DNA of 15,979 nt, from positions 12,184 through 28,162 of the forward strand of contig PASM01000007.1 of the NCBI GenBank assembly GCA_002711965.1. Direction: 5' to 3'. A model generated the notes under the pieces. It ran no database searches. It worked only from the letters and a program-made list of their open reading frames with translations, and was not told the origin of the DNA. Origin of the DNA: Chloroflexota bacterium (GTDB lineage Bacteria > Chloroflexota > Dehalococcoidia > UBA1151 > TMED-70). Shown one piece after another: positions 8,389 through 14,225 of the stretch; positions within the stretch are counted from its first letter, which is position 1, and every line of letters begins with the position of its first letter. Position numbers and translations under genes: made by a program.

Positions 8389-8844
8389 ATGAAAATTTGT
8401 ATAAGTGCCGATCATGGTGGATTTGAATTAAAAAAAATACTAATCAAACATATTCAATCACTAGGTTTTGAAATAAAAGACTTAAATGATACTGAATATG
8501 ATCCAAATGATGATTATCCTGATACTTCTAAATTAGTAGCTAATGCTATAAGCAATAAATCATACGATAAAGGGATAATATTATGTGGTTCAGGAGTTGG
8601 TGCATCTGTTGTAGCAAATAAATATAAAGATGTAAGAGCTGCTATTTGTCATGACACTTATTCTGCTAGTCAAGGCGTTGAACACGATGACATGAACGTT
8701 GTATGCTTGGGAGGAAGAATTATTGGAGATGCCTTAGCAAAAGAAATTGTAGCTGAATTTATAAATGCTAAGTTTGTAGATGAAGAAAGATTCATTAGAA
8801 GAAAAGAAAAATTAGATCAAATAGAAGAAGAAAACTTATCTTAA
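8389..8844 (+). CDS. rpiB: Ribose-5-phosphate isomerase B
   Basis: This 151-residue RpiB/LacAB-family isomerase interconverts ribulose-5-phosphate and ribose-5-phosphate. The start ISADHGGFELK carries D8 and H9. The active-site cysteine lies in ILCGSGVGASV (C66), the ANKYKDVRAA phosphate region follows, and H99 in EHDDMNVV matches the conserved histidine. The length is normal (about 150). RpiB shares its fold with galactose-6-phosphate isomerase LacA/LacB, and a possible LacD-like gene lies downstream. However, the kept cysteine and the transketolase/transaldolase context favour ribose-5-phosphate isomerase. No Shine-Dalgarno is seen in the five-base gap. The next gene starts one base after the stop. 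Confidence 0.95.
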   Translation: MKICISADHGGFELKKILIKHIQSLGFEIKDLNDTEYDPNDDYPDTSKLVANAISNKSYDKGIILCGSGVGASVVANKYKDVRAAICHDTYSASQGVEHDDMNVVCLGGRIIGDALAKEIVAEFINAKFVDEERFIRRKEKLDQIEEENLS

Positions 8845-8845
8845 A

Positions 8846-9886
8846 ATGACAAATATAAAAAACTTAATTAGTAATGGTCAATCAATTTGGCTAGATTCAA
8901 TAAGTAAACAAATGATTGAATCTGGAGATCTTAAAAACTTGATAAATGCTGGAATAAGTGGAGTGACAAGTAATCCTTCAATATTTGATAAAGCAATTAG
9001 TTCTAGTGATTCATATGATAAAAAAATTTTAAATTTATCAGAAAAACATTCCTCACCTAAAGATATATTTGAAGAGATTGCTACTGACGATATTAGAAAT
9101 GCTGCAGATATTTTGTTTCCCGTCTATGAGAACACGAATCAAAATGATGGGTTTGTATCATTGGAAGTTGATCCATATTTAGCTGATGATTGTGACAAAA
9201 CAATTCATGAAGCAGAAAAACTCTGGTCCAAAGTAGACAGAAAAAATCTTATGATTAAAATCCCTGGAACAACAGAAGGGATCAAAGCTACAAAACAATT
9301 ACTTGAAAATGGAATCAATGTAAATATAACTTTATTATTCTCATTTGAAAGCTATAAAAATACTTTAAATGCTTTTATTGAGTCTAAAGATAAAAACAAA
9401 AAATCAAACTCAGTTGCATCATTTTTTATTAGTCGTATAGATACAGCTGTAGATAATATAATCGATTCAAAAAGCCAATTGTTTCATAAAATGGCTATCA
9501 TTAATGCATTTCGTGCATACGATTTATTTTCATCTAATAAAGACAAAATGGGAGAAAATTTTCAAAGATTATTATGGGCTTCTACAAGTGTAAAAGCTAA
9601 AGAGTTAAATGAAGAATATTATACATATAATCTTCCTTTAGCGAATACCATAAATACTCTTCCATTAGAAACAATAGATTATTTACTAAAATCTGAAATT
9701 TTATCATCAAGTAATTTAGAAATAAGCAAAAACTTTGAGAGTCTATATGAAAATTCTAAGGAAAGCTTTAACTTCGAAAAAATAACTGATTCCTTATTAT
9801 TAGATGGAATCAGATTATTCCAAAATTCATATGATTCTCTTTTAGAAACTATTGAACAAAAAATTTCAAAATTAATAAATAAATGA
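8846..9886 (+). CDS. tal: Transaldolase (TAL-PGI-like subfamily)
   Basis: This 346-residue class I aldolase-type TIM barrel transfers dihydroxyacetone units between sugar phosphates. Key residues are D17 in IWLDSIS, the TSNPSIF turn (41-47), E107 in SLEVDP, the Schiff-base lysine K138 in MIKIPGTTEG, the NITLLFS strand (160-166), FFISRIDTAVD (193-203) and WASTSVK (244-250). The NTINTLPLETI segment matches the subfamily's usual NTMP region. The length and motifs fit the longer transaldolases that in some phyla are fused at the gene level to glucose-6-phosphate isomerase. Here the stop codon overlaps the start of pgi in an ATGA, so the two are separate but probably translationally coupled. Confidence 0.94.
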   Translation: MTNIKNLISNGQSIWLDSISKQMIESGDLKNLINAGISGVTSNPSIFDKAISSSDSYDKKILNLSEKHSSPKDIFEEIATDDIRNAADILFPVYENTNQNDGFVSLEVDPYLADDCDKTIHEAEKLWSKVDRKNLMIKIPGTTEGIKATKQLLENGINVNITLLFSFESYKNTLNAFIESKDKNKKSNSVASFFISRIDTAVDNIIDSKSQLFHKMAIINAFRAYDLFSSNKDKMGENFQRLLWASTSVKAKELNEEYYTYNLPLANTINTLPLETIDYLLKSEILSSSNLEISKNFESLYENSKESFNFEKITDSLLLDGIRLFQNSYDSLLETIEQKISKLINK

Positions 9887-11310
9887 GTTTACAAGAATAT
9901 TTAGATCAAATAATTGATCAAAATATAATTGAGAAGATTTTAAACCCAAATAAAGAATCTTTTCCTCTAGGTGATTTCGATAATTATAAAGAAATCCCTA
10001 TTGAATGGACAAAAAATATCAATATAAAAGATTTTGAAAAAACTTACTTAAATATAGGACGTTTTGAAAAATATATTTTTATAGGAATGGGTGGATCTAT
10101 AAGTATGGCAAGGATTGCATCTTTCATTAATCCATCAAAAATAGAATTTATTGATAATTTTGATATTTCAACAATAAAAAACACCAAAGAAATCCTTAAT
10201 AATCCATCAACAGCTATTTTTATTTGTTCTAAATCTAGAAATACTTTAGAGACTGCAATTTTAGATCAAATCATTACAACAAACAAAATCAATAAATTCT
10301 ATATACAAGATGACTTAAAGGATAAGGAAAATATATTAGCAACCCCTAAGCAAACAGGAGGTAGATTTAGCATTTCAACTCATTTAGGAATTTTACCTTT
10401 TTATTTAGCTGGATTTAATTTAGATAAAATTATTGCTAATATAAATAAAGCAAATAAAGACTGCAAATCAAACCAATATAATAATCCGGCTATAAAAATA
10501 GCAGCAATTCTTTTTCATAATTATAAAAAAAATAAAAAATTATTTTCAATATATTCCCAAAACGAAAATGACTATATTGCAGATTGGATTGAACAACTTA
10601 TCTCTGAATCAACAGGTAAAGAAGAAAACGGAATTCTTCCTATAAAAGATATAAATACCATTTATCCATTAATAAGCTTTTCGTCAAATGAAGATTTATT
10701 TACAGACACAAAAATAAACTTAAAAATTGATTATAGTGAATCTTTATTTTATAAATTTCAAATCCTCATGTATGCAATATCAATATTTTGCTCTTTAATA
10801 GACATACAACCATTTGATCAACCAAACGTAGAGTCTACTAAAATTACAACTAAATCTTTGCTTGAAACGAAAAATATAGATGAGACAAGTTTTTTAGATA
10901 AGTCTAATTTAAGTGCATTAGTTAAAGAAATAAAAGAAAATAAAGGAATTATTTCATTATTAATTCATGGAACTAATATAGATATAGAGCAGAAAAAAAA
11001 TATAATTAAATCAACTTCTAAGATTTCGTCAGAAAATCAAAGAGTCTTAATCTTTTTTGCTCCAAATTATCTTCATTCTATGGGGCAATTATTGAAAGGT
11101 AGCTTCAAAAACATACAAAATTTAGTTATAAATTTACACGGTAACGAGGACCTTAATATCCCAAATTCATTGTACACTCTAAATACATTTGTAAAAAAAC
11201 AGGGATATTCTGATCATTTAGAATTGATCAAAAATGAAAGGAAATCTCTTTATTTTGAAACAAATTATGAAGAATTAATGAAAAATTTAAATAACTTAAT
11301 TAATGATTGA
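9883..11310 (+). CDS. pgi: Glucose-6-phosphate isomerase, related to the C-terminal half of TAL-PGI fusions
   Basis: This 475-residue SIS-domain isomerase interconverts glucose-6-phosphate and fructose-6-phosphate. Landmarks are FIGMGGSIS (66-74), the phosphate loop SKSRNT (116-121), GGRFS with R161, the catalytic-base region QLISESTGKE (E242), FDQPNVESTK with K320, and LHSMGQLLKG with H398. The region from about 355 to 435, including the LHSMGQL motif and the following NIPNSLYTLNTF, resembles the tail of bifunctional transaldolase/isomerase proteins rather than classical 550-residue Pgi. Sequence conservation outside the motifs is low. The phosphate loop has Arg-Asn where most short Pgi proteins have Gly-Thr, while the Ser, Ser and last Thr expected to hold phosphate are kept. 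The start overlaps the tal stop by 4 bases and no Shine-Dalgarno is visible. Confidence 0.88.
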   Translation: MSLQEYLDQIIDQNIIEKILNPNKESFPLGDFDNYKEIPIEWTKNINIKDFEKTYLNIGRFEKYIFIGMGGSISMARIASFINPSKIEFIDNFDISTIKNTKEILNNPSTAIFICSKSRNTLETAILDQIITTNKINKFYIQDDLKDKENILATPKQTGGRFSISTHLGILPFYLAGFNLDKIIANINKANKDCKSNQYNNPAIKIAAILFHNYKKNKKLFSIYSQNENDYIADWIEQLISESTGKEENGILPIKDINTIYPLISFSSNEDLFTDTKINLKIDYSESLFYKFQILMYAISIFCSLIDIQPFDQPNVESTKITTKSLLETKNIDETSFLDKSNLSALVKEIKENKGIISLLIHGTNIDIEQKKNIIKSTSKISSENQRVLIFFAPNYLHSMGQLLKGSFKNIQNLVINLHGNEDLNIPNSLYTLNTFVKKQGYSDHLELIKNERKSLYFETNYEELMKNLNNLIND

Positions 11311-12163
11311 TAATAAACAAAATAACTTTTTTATAGGACTAGATAATAGAACAAATGTATTATCCTGTAATTTAGAACAAAATCGTCCCAAATCAGCTCT
11401 CGAAAAACTTCAAGCAAGTAAAGCTGCAAACTTGATTTTTGATTCATTAAATCAAGCAAATAAAGACAACAACTACTTTATATGGGCAGAACCTAATTTA
11501 TGCGAAGGAATTTTATTTCAATCAAAAAAAGAAAATATTAAGACTGCTATTGCAATTGAACATATAAATAGAGGTGGCTTAGCAGTACCAAGTGCAAAAG
11601 ATGCATTAGAAATAATAAATATTTTTGACCCTAATTTGCTAAGCGTTAAAATTTATTTTGAAAAAAACAGAAGTAAATTAGCAGAAGAATTAGCTATAGA
11701 TCGTTTATTGGGATTAATTGAAATTTGTAATTCTTACAATAAAGGTTTAATTATTGATATAGATTTTAAAAGTAAGCTTGAAAATAATAAAAACCATGAA
11801 GAAAAAGAGATTATTATTTCAGGGATAGAAACATTAGTTAATAAAGATATTAAGCCTCAATTTTGGGGAATAAGAAAAAGTGGCGACGAAATATTTGACG
11901 AAACTTTAATAGGTTTAGTCAATTTAGAGAATGAATCTAACAATAAGTGTATTCTTGAATATCCACATGCCGATAAGAATATAAATACACACTCAGATTT
12001 GAATTTAGAAAACTTCGTTTTGAATGGAGATTTTTTCATGGATTCACTAATAGCTTGGAGTACTAAACAAGCAACAGATCAAGAAACTGTAGAAAAAATT
12101 ACAAATCAAATAAGCTTAGTTCAAAATAACATTTTCAAGAGCAATCTTACTAAAACTATCTAA
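11303..12163 (+). CDS. Putative LacD/DUF2090-like class I aldolase-fold protein
   Basis: This 286-residue cytoplasmic protein has alternating strand/helix character expected of a TIM barrel. Several segments recall the LacD tagatose-bisphosphate aldolase and DUF2090 group: WAEPNLCEGILFQSKKENIKT (61 on), FDPNLLSVKIYFEK (108-121), the helix AIDRLLGLIEICNSYNKG followed by LIIDIDF (149-155), IKPQFWGIRKS (183-193), and a C-terminal LNGDFFMDSLIAWSTKQ helix like the end of DUF2090. K116 could match one active-site lysine. At the position where DUF2090-like sequences often read W-K-L-E, this protein has W-G-I-R, so aldolase chemistry is doubtful. It overlaps pgi by 8 bases, which suggests a role in the same sugar-phosphate pathway. 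The family call is from memory of motifs and is only moderately sure. Confidence 0.5.
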   Translation: MIDNKQNNFFIGLDNRTNVLSCNLEQNRPKSALEKLQASKAANLIFDSLNQANKDNNYFIWAEPNLCEGILFQSKKENIKTAIAIEHINRGGLAVPSAKDALEIINIFDPNLLSVKIYFEKNRSKLAEELAIDRLLGLIEICNSYNKGLIIDIDFKSKLENNKNHEEKEIIISGIETLVNKDIKPQFWGIRKSGDEIFDETLIGLVNLENESNNKCILEYPHADKNINTHSDLNLENFVLNGDFFMDSLIAWSTKQATDQETVEKITNQISLVQNNIFKSNLTKTI

Positions 12164-12170
12164 TTTAAAC

Positions 12171-12383
12171 ATGAATGAAGATTCTAGAAATTTAGATAAT
12201 CTAACAGTATCAGAATTATCAACTTTAGCAGAAAATATACATGAAGAAATTATGGATCTTTATGACAAAGAAGATAGCGATGAAATATTTGAACAAATTG
12301 AAGAAAAAACCAGATTTTTCAATGAGGTTAAAGCAATTATTAGAGAATTACATTCAGATGAACGATATCCCAGAGGCGGCTAA
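12171..12383 (+). CDS. Small acidic helical protein of unknown function
   Basis: I do not recognise this 70-residue protein. It is rich in Glu and Asp and should form two long helices: about 11-33 (LTVSELSTLAENIHEEIMDLY) and about 38-61, which contains IFEQIEEKTRFFNEVKAIIREL. The tail RYPRGG is basic and glycine-rich. No cysteines, membrane segments or known catalytic motifs are seen. It begins seven bases after the aldolase-like gene and ends the ten-gene run. Its stop TAA overlaps by four bases the TAG stop of the convergent minus-strand gene. The close spacing and matching composition argue that it is real, and a small regulatory or adaptor protein is possible. Confidence 0.6.
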   Translation: MNEDSRNLDNLTVSELSTLAENIHEEIMDLYDKEDSDEIFEQIEEKTRFFNEVKAIIRELHSDERYPRGG

Positions 12384-12697
12384 TCTAAAATAGTCCAAAA
12401 TTCAATCCAGTTAGAAGGGCCATTATCTGCATCTAATAAAGGTCTATATTTTGCTCCTAATGCCATTACTTCTTTAGGAATAACATTTCCTTCTCTACTT
12501 GGGTTATCAAATACTTCTGCAGTCCATTCTAGATAAACTCTATTAGGTTCTCCAGGATTAGTACCGTTGTTATAATACACTCTACATTCATCTCTTTGTC
12601 CAATAGATGTATACATGTCAGCTTGCTCTTTTACCAATTTAGCTACGTTAACTGCTTCATATGGTTTAGTCTTGTAGGTTCTTCTAATTAGATACAT
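12380..12697 (-). CDS. Unknown 105-residue protein, possible dimeric alpha/beta-barrel (NIPSNAP/ABM-like) fold
   Basis: The best start is the ATG at 12697-12695 (MYLIRRTYKTKP), because AAGGAG lies at 12711-12706, eight bases upstream. A longer frame beginning eight codons earlier would place its coding sequence over that ribosome-binding site and is less likely. The predicted order is strand (2-10), helix (14-32), two strands around RVYYNN and RVYLEWTAEVF, a helix containing PKEVMALGAKYRPLL, and a final WIEFWTIL. This resembles the ferredoxin-like dimeric alpha/beta-barrel proteins, but I have no firm family. The aromatic-rich NRVYLEWT and NWIEFWTI segments are distinctive. It is divergent from the transhydrogenase operon and converges with the long run with a 4-base stop overlap. 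Confidence 0.65.
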   Translation of the reverse strand: MYLIRRTYKTKPYEAVNVAKLVKEQADMYTSIGQRDECRVYYNNGTNPGEPNRVYLEWTAEVFDNPSREGNVIPKEVMALGAKYRPLLDADNGPSNWIEFWTILD

Positions 12698-12705
12698 ATT
12701 TTCTA

Positions 12706-12711
12706 CTCCTT
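12706..12711 (-). promoter_or_regulatory. Ribosome-binding site deciding the start of the 105-residue gene
   Basis: AAGGAG on the minus strand lies 8 bases from the ATG at 12697, which fixes the start at MYLIRR rather than at the upstream in-frame ATG. Confidence 0.75.
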
Positions 12712-12755
12712 TATTATTCAATTAGTTAAACAGTATATTCAATTTAATTTAGGGA

Positions 12756-12775
12756 TATAATATTTTAATATTATA
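12756..12775. repeat. Perfect 9-base inverted repeat overlapping the pntAA -10 box
   Basis: The arms TATAATATT (12756-12764) and AATATTATA (12767-12775) are separated by TT. The left arm includes the TATAAT box. It could be an operator for a dimeric regulator, but in DNA this AT-rich such palindromes occur by chance. Confidence 0.4.
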
Positions 12776-12821
12776 AAAATTTTAAATAACAAAGTTTTTT
12801 TTCAAAATTTCAGGAGTAAAT

Positions 12822-13931
12822 TTGGCAGATAATATAATCTTAGGTGTAAAAAAAGAGGAAGATCCTTCTGAAAATAGAGTTTCTATAGTCCCAAAAGATA
12901 TTAAATCTATTATCAATTTAGGTATATCAGTTGAAGTCGAAGAAAATTCTGGGAATAAAGCTGGTTACACAAATAAAGAGTATGAATCATCTGGTGCAAA
13001 AATTGTTAAAAAACTTTCTAATAAAGTAAGTATTGTCACAGGGTTGAATGCTTTCTATAATAAAAAATCAGATTTCATAAAAAATAGTTCTGTGATAAGC
13101 CTAACTGACGTAAGAACAGATCAAGAAATTTCTAAGATATGTGAAAATAATAACCTTTCTTTATTTGCAATGGAGTTTGTACCAAGAATAGCAAGAGCTC
13201 AAAAATTAGATGCTCTTTCTTCTCAAGCATCCATAGCAGGTTATAGAGCAGGATTATTAGCCGCTACGTCTCTGAAAAAATATCTACCTCTTATGATGAC
13301 TGCAGCAGGTACAATTCCTCCTTCTTCAATATTAGTTTTAGGAGCAGGTGTAGCTGGTTTGCAAGCAATTGCTACCGCTAAAAGATTAGGTGCAGATGTA
13401 ACAGGTTACGATATTAGATTAGCAGCTGGAGAACAAATTGAATCTTTGGGGGCTAAATTTATATCAGATGAAATTCCTGAAGATACAGAAACTTCTGGGG
13501 GATATGCGAAAGAGCAATCTAAAGATACACAAACTTCTCAGCTTGAATTTCTCAAGGAATATATACTAAAATCAGATGCTGTTATATCGACTGCAGCTAT
13601 TCCCGGAAGAAAAGCTCCAATTTTAATTGAAAAAAGTACAGTTGAACAAATGAAACCTGGTAGCGTGATAGTAGATATTTCTGCCCCCTCAGGAGGTAAC
13701 TGTGAATGTACTATTCTCGGAGAATCAGTAGACGTAAACGGGACTTTAGTTCATGGCCCCAAAAATTTATCATCTGAAATGGCTTATGACGCATCAATAG
13801 TATATTCAAAAAATATTTTTGGTCTATTAGAAATCATGGTAACTGAAAATAAATTAGAAATAAATTTAGAAGATGAAATAATTGATGCTATGTTGGTATT
13901 TCAAGATGGCAAGAAAAGAATAGAGGCATAA
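12822..13931 (+). CDS. pntAA: NAD(P) transhydrogenase subunit alpha part 1 (NAD-binding domain I)
   Basis: This 369-residue soluble subunit binds NAD(H) in the three-polypeptide proton-translocating transhydrogenase, which reduces NADP+ with NADH using the proton gradient. It belongs to the AlaDH/PNT family. The N-terminal half carries the EFVPRIARAQ strand (118-127) and the LDALSSQASIAGY loop (129-141). The Rossmann fold has GAGVAG (174-179) with D197 in YDIR as the NAD ribose ligand. A mobile-loop region with SGGYAKEQS (225-233) and the IPGRKAP motif (260-266) follow. It uses a TTG start with a strong AGGAG site; no ATG occurs before residue 117. Alanine dehydrogenase is ruled out by the PntAB and PntB genes directly downstream, two bases and then a further ten bases apart. 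Confidence 0.95.
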   Translation: MADNIILGVKKEEDPSENRVSIVPKDIKSIINLGISVEVEENSGNKAGYTNKEYESSGAKIVKKLSNKVSIVTGLNAFYNKKSDFIKNSSVISLTDVRTDQEISKICENNNLSLFAMEFVPRIARAQKLDALSSQASIAGYRAGLLAATSLKKYLPLMMTAAGTIPPSSILVLGAGVAGLQAIATAKRLGADVTGYDIRLAAGEQIESLGAKFISDEIPEDTETSGGYAKEQSKDTQTSQLEFLKEYILKSDAVISTAAIPGRKAPILIEKSTVEQMKPGSVIVDISAPSGGNCECTILGESVDVNGTLVHGPKNLSSEMAYDASIVYSKNIFGLLEIMVTENKLEINLEDEIIDAMLVFQDGKKRIEA

Positions 13932-13933
13932 TT

Positions 13934-14215
13934 TTGGAATTAATATCACTAATAATTATTTTTATTCTAGCCTTATTTATAGGCTATGAAATAATCACAA
14001 AAGTTCCTCCTACACTACATACTCCGCTTATGTCTGGTTCAAATGCAATATCTGGAGTAGTAATAGTAGGAGCAATAATAATAGCATCAAATACTCATAG
14101 TACCCTTGCTACAATATTTTCTGTCATTGGTGTTGTTTTAGCTACTATCAACGTTGTTGGAGGCTTTCTAGTTACTGACAGAATGCTTGCAATGTTTAAG
14201 AAGAGTAAAAAATAA
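13934..14215 (+). CDS. pntAB: NAD(P) transhydrogenase subunit alpha part 2 (membrane part of domain II)
   Basis: This 93-residue integral membrane subunit has three hydrophobic spans (about 3-20, 38-52 and 57-80). The family motifs are exact: VPPTLHTPLMSGSNAISGVV (24-43) and TINVVGGFLVTDRMLAMF (71-88), followed by a lysine-rich end. It forms part of the proton channel together with PntB. The start is TTG two bases after pntAA, with AGAGG (13922-13926) inside the end of pntAA as ribosome-binding site. The length is typical of the split form; in enterobacteria this segment is fused to domain I. Confidence 0.96.
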   Translation: MELISLIIIFILALFIGYEIITKVPPTLHTPLMSGSNAISGVVIVGAIIIASNTHSTLATIFSVIGVVLATINVVGGFLVTDRMLAMFKKSKK

Positions 14216-14219
14216 GGAG
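14214..14219 (+). promoter_or_regulatory. Ribosome-binding site deciding the pntB start
   Basis: AAGGAG overlaps the pntAB stop codon (TAA 14213-14215) and lies 6 bases before the TTG at 14226. An in-frame ATG at 14187 has no such site and would overlap pntAB coding sequence, so the TTG is preferred. Confidence 0.85.
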
Positions 14220-14225
14220 ATTTTT

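Larger units (their letters stand above)
12698..12821. promoter_or_regulatory. Divergent promoter region between the 105-residue gene and pntAA
   Basis: This 124-base AT-rich gap holds a plus-strand TATAAT (12756-12761) suitable as -10 box for the transhydrogenase operon, and a minus-strand TATACT (12737-12732) for the opposite gene. No convincing TTGACA -35 box was seen for either. The pntAA ribosome-binding site AGGAG (12812-12816) sits 5 bases before its TTG start. Confidence 0.5.

Noticed and set aside
8113..8415. A 100-codon minus-strand frame across the tkt end and rpiB start
   Set aside because: It is opposite two well-supported genes, has no recognisable motif, and its composition is that of an antisense shadow.
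8389..12163. RpiB plus a LacD-like protein as a tagatose-6-phosphate pathway
   Set aside because: RpiB keeps the ribose-5-phosphate isomerase cysteine and histidine, no LacC kinase or sugar transporter is present, and the neighbours are pentose phosphate genes.
12383..12400. A rho-independent terminator at the end of the ten-gene run
   Set aside because: No GC-rich hairpin followed by a T-run was found; the region is coding on the opposite strand.
12698..12721. Longer start (MNNKGVEN) for the 105-residue minus-strand gene
   Set aside because: The added codons cover the AAGGAG that serves the internal ATG, and no good site precedes the longer start.
14187..14225. Upstream ATG start for pntB adding 13 residues
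   Set aside because: It would overlap the pntAB coding sequence, lacks a ribosome-binding site and adds residues absent from the family; TTG 14226 has a well-spaced AAGGAG.
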